Positions 53,944-62,615 of a stretch of 64,000 nucleotides of DNA are shown here, in pieces. Origin of the DNA: CAIKMD01 sp963740675. GTDB lineage: Bacteria > Pseudomonadota > Alphaproteobacteria > ATCC43930 > CGMCC-115725. The stretch covers positions 124,001 through 188,000 of the forward strand of contig CAVUFS010000013.1 of assembly GCA_963740675.1 (NCBI GenBank). The letters are read 5' to 3'. Numbering within the stretch: position 1 is the first letter of the stretch; each line of letters begins with the position of its first letter. The position numbers and the translations under genes were made by a program. Under the pieces are notes generated by a model that saw nothing but the letters and a program-made list of their open reading frames with translations, was not told the DNA's origin and made no database searches.

Positions 53944-54382
53944 TGTTGGTGGTTCAGCCGGTCGTCGCAGCGCACCTTCGATCCTGAGCGAAGGGTTCCG
54001 CGTCGACGGCGATATTGCCTGCTCGGGCGAAGTCCACATCGGCGGCACATTGATCGGCAACCTCGTTGCCGGCAAGGTTACACTGGACGAGGCCGGGTCG
54101 ATCAACGGCTCGGTCGAGGCTGAGACCGCGATCATCAATGGCGCTCTGCAAGGGCGGCTGGTTGCGGTGAATGTGATCCTTGGCCGCTCCGCGCAAGTGC
54201 GCGCGGATGTTGTTTATTGTTCGATGCGCATCGAGCCCGGCGCTGTGTTCGAGGGCTATAGCCGGCGCGTCGAGCGCGAGAATCTTTCGGATGGCGAAGG
54301 CAAGCAATTGCTGCCGGCGCTGAAGGCGCTGCGCCCCGTCGAGCATAGCGACGCCGTTGCGTCGGCCCCCGCCGGCGAATAA
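53915..54382 (+). CDS. Bactofilin
   Basis: A polymer-forming cytoskeletal protein of about 155 residues. The start ATG 53915 (MWFKSAANNSVGGSA) lies inside the peptidase gene, a 29-base overlap that indicates coupling. The right-handed beta-helix core has repeated turns: EGFRVDGDIACSGEVHIGGT, LIGNLVAGKVTLDEAG, INGSVEAETAIINGAL, GRLVAVNVILGRSAQVRAD. A disordered C-terminus rich in Pro/Ala follows. It likely assembles at the membrane and recruits the M23 enzyme. Confidence 0.9.
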   Translation: MWFKSAANNSVGGSAGRRSAPSILSEGFRVDGDIACSGEVHIGGTLIGNLVAGKVTLDEAGSINGSVEAETAIINGALQGRLVAVNVILGRSAQVRADVVYCSMRIEPGAVFEGYSRRVERENLSDGEGKQLLPALKALRPVEHSDAVASAPAGE

Positions 54383-54406
54383 CGCCGACAATCTCTTCTT
54401 GTTGGT

Positions 54407-55387
54407 TTAGCTAAGCGCGGCGGTGAATACCGCCGGATCAACGTTGCCGCCGGAGGCGACGATCGCGACTGTTTTGCCCGCGACGGGAAACGTGCCCGAG
54501 AGAACCGCGGCAAAGGCCGCGGCGCCGCCGGGCTCTAGCACCAGCTTATAGGCCGAGAAGGCGGTTGCCATTGCACGGCGCACTTCGTCGTCGCTGACGG
54601 CAATGCTGCCGGCGAGGAGACGCTGCGCTAGCGCGAACGTGATTTCACCGGGAGTCGGTGCGAGCAGCGCATCGCATATCGAGCGCGCTGCTGGATCATT
54701 GGCGACACGCTCGCCAGCTTCGAGCGAGCGCCGGAGATCGTCGAGTTGCACCGGTTCGGCGGCATAGATCGAGGCATTGGGTTGCGTGGCCGAAAGCCCT
54801 AGCGCGCAGCCGGTGACGAGGCCGCCGCCACTGCATGGTGCGATCAGCATGTCGATCGCCAAGCTCTGGTTCTGCGCTTCTTCGCCGATCTCGAGTCCGA
54901 TTGTGCCTTGGCCCGCGATGACGCGCGCATCGTCATAGGGCGGCAATGTCTCGGCGCCGCGTTCGGTGGCGATGCGTTGCGCGATTTCTTCACGGCTTTC
55001 ACGATAGCGGTCGTAAGGCACGATCTCGGCACCGTAGAAGCGGGTATTCGCGACTTTGATTGCCGGCGCATCGGCGGGCATCACGATCGTCGCCGGCATG
55101 CCGAGAAGCTGGGCCGCCGCAGCGACGCCTTGCGCGTGATTGCCGGAGGAATAGGCCACCACGCCGGCGCGGCGCTTGGCCGGATCAAGTTGCGAGAGCG
55201 CGTTGTAAGCGCCACGGAATTTGAATGAGCCGGTGCGCTGCAGGCATTCCGCCTTGATGAGCACGCGCGCGTTGAGCATGGCGTCAATTTGCGGCGAGGA
55301 TAGCAGCGGCGTAACCACCGCTTTGCCACGAAGCCGGGCCGCCGCTTTACGGACGTCGTCGACATCCGGCAGCGTCGGTATCGCCAT
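54407..55387 (-). CDS. Threonine/serine dehydratase (PLP-dependent)
   Basis: A 326-residue fold-type II PLP enzyme. The PLP lysine is in TGSFKFRGAYNAL near residue 54, YSSGNHAQGVAAAA near 79, the phosphate-binding loop PCSGGGLVTGC near 183, and the terminal IVASGGNVDPAVF. There is no C-terminal ACT domain, so it is the short catabolic type of threonine ammonia-lyase or a serine/threonine racemase-dehydratase. It is followed on the same strand by slt upstream (3-base gap), so the two may be co-transcribed. Confidence 0.9.
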   Translation of the reverse strand: MAIPTLPDVDDVRKAAARLRGKAVVTPLLSSPQIDAMLNARVLIKAECLQRTGSFKFRGAYNALSQLDPAKRRAGVVAYSSGNHAQGVAAAAQLLGMPATIVMPADAPAIKVANTRFYGAEIVPYDRYRESREEIAQRIATERGAETLPPYDDARVIAGQGTIGLEIGEEAQNQSLAIDMLIAPCSGGGLVTGCALGLSATQPNASIYAAEPVQLDDLRRSLEAGERVANDPAARSICDALLAPTPGEITFALAQRLLAGSIAVSDDEVRRAMATAFSAYKLVLEPGGAAAFAAVLSGTFPVAGKTVAIVASGGNVDPAVFTAALS

Positions 55388-55390
55388 GGC

Positions 55391-57352
55391 TCAGCGCTTT
55401 AGATCGGTCGCGAGAGAGAGCGTCGGCACGGAAGCGCCAAGCCGGAAGCGATAGACTTGGAGATTCTCGAGCACGCGCTGCACGTAGTTCCGGGTCTCGG
55501 TGAAAGGAATGCGCTCGACCCAGTCGATCGGATCGACATTCGCGCTACGCGGGTCGCCGTGATCGACGATCCATTGATGGACCCGCGCCGGGCCGGCGTT
55601 GTAAGCGGCGACGGCGAGCACGTAAGACCCCGAGAAATTATCGACCAGCGAATCGAGATAGGCGCGGCCCAGGGTGACGTTGTAAGTGACGTCCGTGGTG
55701 AGGCGTTCGCGCGAGAACGGCAGGCCCAGCACCTGCGCGACCTTGTTTGCCGTCGCCGGCATCAATTGCATCAGCCCCATCGCGCCGGCGCTGCTGACGG
55801 CGCCATTATCGAAAGCGCTTTCTTGCCGTGTCATCGCCAGCACCAGCGGGGCCTCGATATTGCCGCCGGGTGGCAGATCAGCGACGGGATAGCCCTCATC
55901 CATCAGGGTTACGCCGGCATAGCTGGCGCGCTTGGCGGTAAAGACCGCGACATCGGAGCGTGAGACCGAACGCGCGAGCCGCGCGGTGAGGGCGTAATCA
56001 GACGGGGTCCGCGCTTCCTCAGTGATGCATTTCAGGAAAACGGCTTGATCGTCGGCATCGCCGATCTGCGCAAGGTCACGCACCAGCCGGACAAGCTCGT
56101 TGCTTTCGAAAGCCTGGATCTCAACTTGCGTCGGTTTGGGCTCGCTCACCTTGAATGTCGCCGCGGTGGCGCCTTGATGCGCGGCGGCGAGCTGGCCGTA
56201 ATAGGTCGTCAGGAAAGGCGCTGCCGTGTCGTACCAGGTCGCGGAAAGCGTCTTGTTGCCCATCGCCTCCGCGGCACGCGCTGACCAATAGGCGCCGCGC
56301 GCGAGGCTGATCGGCAAGGTGACCGCGTGATAGAGATGAACGAAGTGGTTATAGGCCGTGCCCGGCTGATTGAGATTGCGCAGCGCGATCCAGCCGGCGA
56401 GGAATTCAAGCTCGGCGAAAGTGGGGCCGGTGGTGAGACCACTATTCGAAGCCAGCTTGTAGGCGCGGGCGGCTTGGCCGTCATCGAGCAAGCGGCGCGC
56501 AATGATGAGTCGCTCCGAGGCCCAAGCTTCCGGCCGCACCAGCGCCGCCGGCGGGTGCTCGAGGATCGATGCCGCGTCATCGTCGAGTTCTTTGTGGCGG
56601 CGCCAGCGCATGCGCTCGAATTGCAGGCCGGGATCGTTTTGGAGCCGCGCAGGAACGCGCGCGATCAGCCGCTCGACACCCGGCGCCATTGCCGCGAGGC
56701 CGAGCCGCGCCTGCGCCAGCGCTGCGGTCTCGGGCCCCACATGTTTTACCATGTGCTTGGCTTCGTCGGTCTGGTGATCCCAGAGCAACCGATCGAGCCG
56801 GCGCGCGTTGTCCTCGCCACGTAGCGCGTCGTGGTAGCGCTCGAGCATGAACTTTTCTTCGATGACGCTGTAATCGCCGTCGATCCAGGCTTGGCGGATC
56901 AAGCGCTCGGCATCGGCGCGGCGGCCCTGCTGCATCCAGATCTGCGCCAGCCGGAGCTGCGCGGCCGGCAGAACCGGCGGATGCGCCTGGAACCAGGTTA
57001 CGAGCTGGGAGTCGGTGGCAGTGCCGATCGCTTCCTCGGCACGCATGCGCAGCTGTTTCTGGTTGGGCCAGTTCGGATGCGCGTTCATAAAGCTCGATAT
57101 GTCGCTGAACGACGCGGTCGTGCCTTTATGCGAATAGTCGAGGAGGGCGAGGGCTTGGGCCGGAAGCCGGTCACGTGCCGGCGCGGCAAGCGTTTCCGCC
57201 GCATTCCAATCGCCGCGTTTAATCGCGTCGAAGGCCGCGGTGTAAATCTGCCGGTCGCTTTCACTTAGCGGCGCTGCCCAGGCCTGACTGCCGGCTCCCC
57301 ATGCCAGCATCGCCAAGATAGGCAGGGCCAAGGTCCGTATGAGACCCATCAC
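55391..57352 (-). CDS. slt: Soluble lytic murein transglycosylase (Slt70-like)
   Basis: A 653-residue periplasmic enzyme that cleaves peptidoglycan with 1,6-anhydro-muramic acid formation. Signal peptide (to about 26, QAWA), a large superhelical U/L domain about 30-470, and a C-terminal SLT domain. The catalytic Glu is E511 in MTRQESAFD, with SSAGAMGLMQLMPATA and AVAAYNAGPARV following. It is divergent from dapA, as in many alphaproteobacteria. Confidence 0.95.
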   Translation of the reverse strand: MMGLIRTLALPILAMLAWGAGSQAWAAPLSESDRQIYTAAFDAIKRGDWNAAETLAAPARDRLPAQALALLDYSHKGTTASFSDISSFMNAHPNWPNQKQLRMRAEEAIGTATDSQLVTWFQAHPPVLPAAQLRLAQIWMQQGRRADAERLIRQAWIDGDYSVIEEKFMLERYHDALRGEDNARRLDRLLWDHQTDEAKHMVKHVGPETAALAQARLGLAAMAPGVERLIARVPARLQNDPGLQFERMRWRRHKELDDDAASILEHPPAALVRPEAWASERLIIARRLLDDGQAARAYKLASNSGLTTGPTFAELEFLAGWIALRNLNQPGTAYNHFVHLYHAVTLPISLARGAYWSARAAEAMGNKTLSATWYDTAAPFLTTYYGQLAAAHQGATAATFKVSEPKPTQVEIQAFESNELVRLVRDLAQIGDADDQAVFLKCITEEARTPSDYALTARLARSVSRSDVAVFTAKRASYAGVTLMDEGYPVADLPPGGNIEAPLVLAMTRQESAFDNGAVSSAGAMGLMQLMPATANKVAQVLGLPFSRERLTTDVTYNVTLGRAYLDSLVDNFSGSYVLAVAAYNAGPARVHQWIVDHGDPRSANVDPIDWVERIPFTETRNYVQRVLENLQVYRFRLGASVPTLSLATDLKR

Positions 57353-57417
57353 TTCCTATTCCCGCCGAATATCTATTTAACCGGCAAGCGTTAGCAGAAC
57401 AATGAAATTCCCGGCGG

Positions 57418-57446
57418 TTGCCGCTATTAGCGCTATGGCCTATCGT
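57418..57446 (+). promoter_or_regulatory. Possible dapA promoter
   Basis: TTGCCG (57418-57423) and TATCGT (57441-57446) are 17 bases apart, 38 bases before the dapA ATG. The match is moderate. Confidence 0.4.
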
Positions 57447-57483
57447 CGCAGAAGCGCCAGACTAGGCGCTGTAGGAGAAATAA

Positions 57484-58359
57484 ATGCTTAAAGGATCGCT
57501 TGTCGCGCTTATTACCCCCTTCCGGGACGGGAAAGTCGACGAAAAGGCGTTCCAAAGCTTCGTCGACTGGCAGATCGACCAGGGGACCGAGGGGGTCGTG
57601 CCCTGCGGGACGACCGGCGAGTCGCCAACTCTGAGCCATGCCGAGCATAAGCGGGTGGTCGAGCTATGTGTCGAGGTGGCCAAGGGCCGGGTGCCGGTGG
57701 TGGCCGGAGCGGGGTCGAACTCGACCGAAGAGGCGATCGATTTTACCCGCCACGCCAAGCAGGCGGGTGCCGACGCGGCCTTGGTGGTTACCCCCTATTA
57801 CAACAAGCCAACTCAGGAAGGGCTCTATCAGCACTACAAGGCAATCGCCGAAGCGGTTGACCTGCCGATCATCATCTACAACATTCCGGCGCGCTGCGTG
57901 ATCGATATGAGCGTCGCGACGATGGCGCGGCTCGCCAAGCTGCCGAACATCGTCGGTGTGAAGGACGCGACCAACGATCTGGCGCGACCGCTGCGCACGC
58001 GCGCGACAATCGGCTCTGACTTCTCGATGCTTTCGGGCGAGGACGTCACAGCGATCGCCTTCATGGGGCAGAGCGGCGATGGCTGCATCTCGGTCACCGC
58101 GAATGTCGCGCCCCGTGCCTGCGCCGATATGCACCAAGCATGGCGCCGCGGCGAGACCGCGGCAGCGATGAAGATCAACGAGCGCCTCCTGCCGCTGCAC
58201 GACGCGCTCTTCTGCGAGACGAGCCCAGGGCCGGTGAAATACGCCTGCTCGCTGCTGGGTAAGTCGACGCCGGATGTGAGGCTCCCGTTGGTGCCTGCGA
58301 GCGCGCAGGCGCAAGAGCAGGTCCGTACGGCGATGCGCTCCGCCGGCGTCCTCAACTAG
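57484..58359 (+). CDS. dapA: 4-hydroxy-tetrahydrodipicolinate synthase
   Basis: First committed step of lysine/diaminopimelate synthesis: pyruvate with aspartate semialdehyde. A TIM barrel of 291 residues. Motifs: PCGTTGESPTLSHAEH near residue 41, VTPYYNKPTQEGLYQHY near 102, the Tyr in IIYNIPARCV near 132, and the Schiff-base Lys in IVGVKDATND near 161. GTAGGAGAAATAA precedes the ATG. It is followed by smpB at 15 bases. Confidence 0.96.
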   Translation: MLKGSLVALITPFRDGKVDEKAFQSFVDWQIDQGTEGVVPCGTTGESPTLSHAEHKRVVELCVEVAKGRVPVVAGAGSNSTEEAIDFTRHAKQAGADAALVVTPYYNKPTQEGLYQHYKAIAEAVDLPIIIYNIPARCVIDMSVATMARLAKLPNIVGVKDATNDLARPLRTRATIGSDFSMLSGEDVTAIAFMGQSGDGCISVTANVAPRACADMHQAWRRGETAAAMKINERLLPLHDALFCETSPGPVKYACSLLGKSTPDVRLPLVPASAQAQEQVRTAMRSAGVLN

Positions 58360-58374
58360 CGCTGTCGGCGCCTC

Positions 58375-58842
58375 ATGGCGCTGCGTGGGGACGAGAAGTA
58401 TGTCGCGCTCAACCGACGCGCACGACACGATTACCTGATTGAGGAAACGATCGAGGCCGGCATGCAATTGACCGGCACCGAGGTGAAGGTGCTGCGCCGA
58501 GGGCTTGCCAGCATTGCCGAAGCCTATGCAAGCGACGAAGGCGGCGAAATCTATCTCATCAACGCGAATTTCCCGGAATATCCGGCGGCGCGTTTCAATC
58601 ACGAACCGCGGCGCAAGCGGCGCCTCTTGCTGCATCGGCGCGAGATCAACAAGCTTCTCGGCGTGATCAAGCGCGAAGGCATGACGGTGATTCCGCTCGC
58701 GATCTATTTCAACGAGCGTGGCCGAGCCAAGCTCGAGCTCGGTCTTGCCAAGGGTAAACGCAAATCCGATAAGCGCGAAGCGGAGAAGCAGCGCGATTGG
58801 CAGCGCAGCCGCGCCCGCATCATGCGGGCGCACAACGTCTAG
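58375..58842 (+). CDS. smpB: SsrA-binding protein
   Basis: A tmRNA-binding protein needed for ribosome rescue. It has 155 residues and an OB-fold core: NRRARHDYLIEETIEAGMQLTGTEVK near residue 11, YASDEGGEIYLINANFPEY near 50, and a basic C-terminal tail (KGKRKSDKREAEKQRDWQRSRARIM). The end overlaps the convergent uracil-DNA glycosylase gene by 4 bases. Confidence 0.96.
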   Translation: MALRGDEKYVALNRRARHDYLIEETIEAGMQLTGTEVKVLRRGLASIAEAYASDEGGEIYLINANFPEYPAARFNHEPRRKRRLLLHRREINKLLGVIKREGMTVIPLAIYFNERGRAKLELGLAKGKRKSDKREAEKQRDWQRSRARIMRAHNV

Positions 58843-59498
58843 CGCGCGAACCTTTTATTCAACTCTTCGAAAACGGTTTCGAACATCTCGGTCGTCAGCC
58901 TGCCGGTGTTCGTGTTGTAGCGCGAGCAGTGATAGCTGTCGGCGAGAAGCTTGCCGTTCGGCAGCGCATGCATCGCGGCATGCTTGAACGCGAAAGCAGA
59001 TTTACGCTGTCCGAGAGCGGTCAGCACGGCGCCATGCGCGATCTGGCCAAGCGCCAGGATGGCGCGAAGCTTCGGCATCGCCGCGATCTCGGCGACAAGA
59101 AATTGACGGCAGGTCGAGACTTCTTCGGGTAGCGGCTTGTTTTCGGGCGGCACGCAGCGTGCGGCGTTGCTCACACGGCAATCGATCAACGTCAGGCCAT
59201 CGTGCTTGTGCTGAGCGTAATCGCCCCTCGCGAAGTTGAACTTTTTCAGCGTTGCATAGAGCAGGTCGCCGGCATAATCGCCGGTGAAAGGTCGGCCAGT
59301 GCGGTTGGCGCCTTTGAGCCCGGGGGCGAGCCCGACGATCAGCAGCCGCGCTGAGATATCGCCGAAAGAGGGAACGGGAGCATTGTGCCAATCGGCATGG
59401 GTGGCACGCTGCGCCATGCGGAAATCGACCAGGCGCGGACAAAGCGTACAATCATGGCCGGGAGCAGCTGCTGCCGGTTCGGGAGCGGCCGCGCTCAC
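58839..59498 (-). CDS. Uracil-DNA glycosylase, family 5 type (UdgB-like)
   Basis: A 219-residue DNA repair enzyme. The active-site motif GLAPGLKGANRTGRPFTGDYAG near residue 55 has no catalytic Asp or Asn in the first position, typical of family 5 (UDGb) enzymes. Cysteines C17, C20, C115 and C130 (DCTLCPR, ARCVPP, STCRQF) fit the 4Fe-4S cluster site. The C-terminal motif is SYHCSRYNTNTGRLT. It overlaps the NYN gene upstream by 4 bases, so the two are coupled. Confidence 0.9.
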   Translation of the reverse strand: MSAAAPEPAAAAPGHDCTLCPRLVDFRMAQRATHADWHNAPVPSFGDISARLLIVGLAPGLKGANRTGRPFTGDYAGDLLYATLKKFNFARGDYAQHKHDGLTLIDCRVSNAARCVPPENKPLPEEVSTCRQFLVAEIAAMPKLRAILALGQIAHGAVLTALGQRKSAFAFKHAAMHALPNGKLLADSYHCSRYNTNTGRLTTEMFETVFEELNKRFAR

Positions 59499-60076
59499 GC
59501 GTCGCTGTCGGAATATTGCTGCTGCGGCTCGCGGTGATGATTGCCGTTATGCGCACGCATGATTTGCGGCGCGAGGTCCTGCAGCTCAATGAAAACGTCG
59601 GCTTGGCGGCGCAATTCATCTGCCACCATCGGCGGGGTGGAACGAATTGTCGAGACAACCGTGACGCGTACTCCTTTGCGCTGAACGGCCTCGACCAGCC
59701 GGCGAAAATCGCCATCGCCCGAGAAGAGCACGATGTGATCGAGCGACTGGGCCATCTCCATAACGTCGATCGCAAGCTCGATATCCATATTGCCTTTGAG
59801 CTTGCGGCGGCCCATCGCGTCGGTGAATTCCTTCGTCGGCTTCGTCACCATCGTATAGCCATTGTAGTCCAACCAATCGACGAGTGGACGAAGCGGTGAA
59901 TATTCCTGATCTTCGATCAACGCAGTGTAATAGAAAGCGCAAATCAGTCGGCCCTTCGAGCCGAAAAGCTGGAGCAAGCGCTTGTAGTCGATATCAAACG
60001 CAAGAGCGCGTGCGGCAGCATAAAGATTTGCGCCGTCGATGAACAAAGCAATGCGCTCTTCCGGGTAAAATAACAT
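59495..60076 (-). CDS. NYN-domain protein (LabA/DUF88 family)
   Basis: A PIN-like fold nuclease-type protein of 193 residues from ATG 60076 (MLFYPEERIALFIDGANLY), preceded by GGAGTGCTGG. A frame four codons longer exists. Acidic active-site positions are in FIDGANLY, GNMDIELAIDVMEMA near 98 and LFSGDGDFRRLVEAVQRKG near 118. A hydrophilic, His/Gln-rich tail follows. Members are putative RNases of unknown role. Confidence 0.92.
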   Translation of the reverse strand: MLFYPEERIALFIDGANLYAAARALAFDIDYKRLLQLFGSKGRLICAFYYTALIEDQEYSPLRPLVDWLDYNGYTMVTKPTKEFTDAMGRRKLKGNMDIELAIDVMEMAQSLDHIVLFSGDGDFRRLVEAVQRKGVRVTVVSTIRSTPPMVADELRRQADVFIELQDLAPQIMRAHNGNHHREPQQQYSDSDA

Positions 60077-60236
60077 CCAGCACTCCATTCACCTACTCGC
60101 GATGAACGCATATCATTTGCTCGCGTTGCGTCAAGCGGGCGAACGCGCAGGATGACGGTCTTTCTTCGTTGTCATGAATAACGTAAAAGATAGGTGTAAA
60201 AGTTTATCGCGCACCCGTATCTGGCGAGTGTGAGGC

Positions 60237-60274
60237 GATAAGATAAGATAATAAGATAAGACAATAAGACGATA
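60237..60274 (+). repeat. Short low-complexity GATAA repeat tract
   Basis: Tandem imperfect units of GATAA/ATAAGA (gataa, gataa, gataataa, gataa, gacaataagac, gata) lie in the leader of the broken binding-protein gene. The tract is AT-rich within a GC-rich chromosome. Confidence 0.6.
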
Positions 60275-60303
60275 GTGAGAGACGATAAGAAGGGAGGCAG
60301 TTC

Positions 60304-60535
60304 ATGCAAAGGCGACGTGCCGCGCACGGAGCGCTTTTCGCATTCGGTGTCGTTGCCGTGATTCTCCCAACGCCTCCTGCAGCGGCCCTCGACAAAGTAA
60401 AGGTCGGCATCCCGGCGACCGAAGCGTTCTCTTTTATGGCCGTCGATTTCGGGAACGATCGCGGCGTCTACGCCAAGAACGGTGTCGAGGTTGAGCGCGT
60501 GGTCTCCTCGGCAGTGCTAAGTTGCACCAGGCTTT
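60304..60535 (+). pseudogene. ABC transporter substrate-binding protein relic
   Basis: The N-terminal part of a binding protein: a signal peptide (AVILPTPPAAA), then KVKVGIPATEAFSFMAVDFGNDRGVYAKNGVEVERVV. This is closely related to the next gene (LRIGIPSTEAFSFMPVDFGVSLGIFQRNGV). After VVSS one base is missing near 60509; in the restored frame GSAKLHQAL matches GSGKLHQGM of the relative, then all similarity stops. It is a truncated, frameshifted copy of about 77 residues. A strong site (AAGAAGGGAGG) precedes ATG 60304. Confidence 0.75.
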
Positions 60536-60633
60536 GAGAGCTAGCGCGCTCTTTCGTTTTGGGTGCCTCGATGCTGACCCGACCTGACGAAATGCTATAC
60601 CAGACGATATCTGCCCAAGATGTGAGCCCCGCC

Positions 60634-61599
60634 ATGCGGATTTTGCTGCGCCGCTGCGCTTTTGTCTTCTCGGTTTGGTTCGGCTTCTCGATGCCGGCAT
60701 TGGCCGAGGATCATCTGCGCATCGGTATTCCCTCGACGGAAGCCTTCTCCTTTATGCCGGTCGATTTCGGTGTTTCGCTCGGTATCTTTCAACGCAACGG
60801 CGTGATGATCGAGAAGATCGTTCTTCTCGGCAGCGGCAAGCTTCATCAGGGCATGATCGCGGATTCGATCGACATTGCTGTTGGGGCAGGGACCGATTTC
60901 GCTTTCCTCATTAAGGGCGCGCCGGAGATCGGCGTTGCCGCAATGGCAGGGCCGCCGCTGCTTTTGGGCGTCAACGTGCCCTATGACTCGCTGGCGCAAG
61001 GTCCCGACGATCTCAAAGGCAAATTGATCGGCGCAGCGAGTACTGGCTCGCTTACGGATTGGTTGGCGCATCGATTGGCGCAGACACGGCATTGGGGGCC
61101 GGACGATCTGCACGTCGTCGCAATCGGCGCGGATAAGACCACTATCACCGCGGCGCTTGTCACGCATCAGATCGACGCCGCGGTAAGCGCTTCGGCGCTC
61201 GGCTTCGAACTGGCGGAGACGAAGCGCGGGCGTCTTTTGTTGCCCGCCTCCGCCATCGTCGGCGATTTCCTCACCCATGCGATCTTTGCGACGGACAAGA
61301 TCGTTCGCGACAATCCCAATGCAGTACGGGCTTTCCTCAAAGGCTGGTTCGAGACCATCGCCTATGAGCGAGCTCATCGCGACGAAACGATCGCTTACGC
61401 GGTGACCGCCGTGCGCCGCTCCGCCGCGGTCGAGGCGCAGGAATATGACACGGTAATGCCGATGTATTCGGCCAACGGAAAATTCCCGGCGAGCGGTCTT
61501 GACGTGGTGCGTCAATCCTTTGTCGAGATGAAGATCCTCGATAGCGCGCCTGATCTTACGAAGTACTATACGGAAGAATTCCTGCCCAACGCGAAATAA
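60634..61599 (+). CDS. ABC transporter substrate-binding protein (NitT/TauT-like)
   Basis: About 321 residues from ATG 60634, chosen because a signal peptide starts there (MRILLRRCAFVFSVWFGFS, cleavage near PALAE). The frame is open to 60559 and ATG 60571 is also possible; none has a clear ribosome site. It has STEAFSFMPVDFGVSLGIFQRNGV, GSGKLHQGMIADSIDIAVG and KGWFETIAYERAHRDETIAYAV. It is next to a broken paralogue upstream and a dihydroxyphthalate-decarboxylase-like gene downstream (11-base gap). No permease or ATPase is adjacent. Confidence 0.87.
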   Translation: MRILLRRCAFVFSVWFGFSMPALAEDHLRIGIPSTEAFSFMPVDFGVSLGIFQRNGVMIEKIVLLGSGKLHQGMIADSIDIAVGAGTDFAFLIKGAPEIGVAAMAGPPLLLGVNVPYDSLAQGPDDLKGKLIGAASTGSLTDWLAHRLAQTRHWGPDDLHVVAIGADKTTITAALVTHQIDAAVSASALGFELAETKRGRLLLPASAIVGDFLTHAIFATDKIVRDNPNAVRAFLKGWFETIAYERAHRDETIAYAVTAVRRSAAVEAQEYDTVMPMYSANGKFPASGLDVVRQSFVEMKILDSAPDLTKYYTEEFLPNAK

Positions 61600-61610
61600 G
61601 GAAAAGCGCC

Positions 61611-62600
61611 ATGCCGTCGAAGCTGAAAATCACCCTGACCTGCGGCGATTACGAGATCGTTCGTCCGCTGAAAGAAGGTCGCGTTGAGGCCGACGGCATC
61701 GATTTGACCATGCTCTGCGCGACCTCGTCGCGCGATCGGCATTGGCGGTTGGACCGCAATGCCGAATGCGATGCCGGCGAGTTCAATCTCTGCGGCTACT
61801 ACATGGCCCGCGACCGCGGCCATCCTTATATCGGGCTACCGATCTTCCTCCATCGCCGCTTCCGCCATGGCTTCATCTTCGTCAACGCCGCGAAGGGCAT
61901 CAAAAAGGCGTCGGATCTCAAAGGCGGCAAATTCGGCTGCAGCGGCGGCATGCTCGCCGCGGCCTGCACTTGGCTACGCGGCACACTGGGCGAGCATTAT
62001 GGTCTCTCGCATAAGGATGTGAAATGGCTGACCGACCGGCCGCACGATATTCCTTTCGCGCATCAGGAAGGCTTCGATATCGAGATCATCAAGGAGGGCA
62101 AGAGCGTCGAAGAGCGGCTGCTCGACGGCGAGATTGATGCGATGATGTCGGCCGGCATTCCCGAGCCTCTGCTGCGCGGCGACAAGCGCATCGCGCGGCT
62201 CTTTCCCGATTATAAGCAGGCGGAGATCGACTATTACCAGAAGACGCAGATCTTCCCGATCATGCACACGCTGATCATCAAGCAAGAGATCGTCGAGAAG
62301 AACCCGTGGGTGCCGGAGAACCTCGCTTACGCCTTCAATGAATCGAAGAAAATCGCGCTCCAGCATCTGCGCAATCCGCGCATCCTGCCGCTCGCCTTCT
62401 ATATGAACAGCATGGAAGAGCAGAACCGGCTGTTGGGCCGCGATCCGTGGCAATACGGGCTCAACGACATCAACCGCAACAACGTCGCGACCGCGCTGCG
62501 CTACACCTATGAACAGGGGTTGATGGCAAAGCCGCATTCGGTCGATGAGATGTTCCACGGGATCGACGATTGGGCTTGGACGGGTACGGAGGGCGTCTGA
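61611..62600 (+). CDS. 4,5-dihydroxyphthalate decarboxylase-like / substrate-binding-fold protein
   Basis: A 329-residue protein without a signal peptide, starting MPSKLKITLTCGDYEIVRPLKEG. It has GEFNLCGYYMARDRGHPYIGLPIFLHRRFRHGFIFVN and DGEIDAMMSAGIPEPLL. This is the family annotated from 4,5-dihydroxyphthalate decarboxylase, which has a periplasmic-binding-protein fold; many members may bind rather than convert substrates. It is coupled by position to the preceding binding protein, so a shared ligand is plausible. AAGGAAAAGCGCC precedes the ATG. Confidence 0.85.
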   Translation: MPSKLKITLTCGDYEIVRPLKEGRVEADGIDLTMLCATSSRDRHWRLDRNAECDAGEFNLCGYYMARDRGHPYIGLPIFLHRRFRHGFIFVNAAKGIKKASDLKGGKFGCSGGMLAAACTWLRGTLGEHYGLSHKDVKWLTDRPHDIPFAHQEGFDIEIIKEGKSVEERLLDGEIDAMMSAGIPEPLLRGDKRIARLFPDYKQAEIDYYQKTQIFPIMHTLIIKQEIVEKNPWVPENLAYAFNESKKIALQHLRNPRILPLAFYMNSMEEQNRLLGRDPWQYGLNDINRNNVATALRYTYEQGLMAKPHSVDEMFHGIDDWAWTGTEGV

Positions 62601-62615
62601 CCCGGGCGAGTGGCG

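Noticed and set aside
60181..60303. CRISPR-like look of the GATAA tract
   Set aside because: Units are about 5 bases, with no spacers and no cas genes; it is simple low-complexity sequence.
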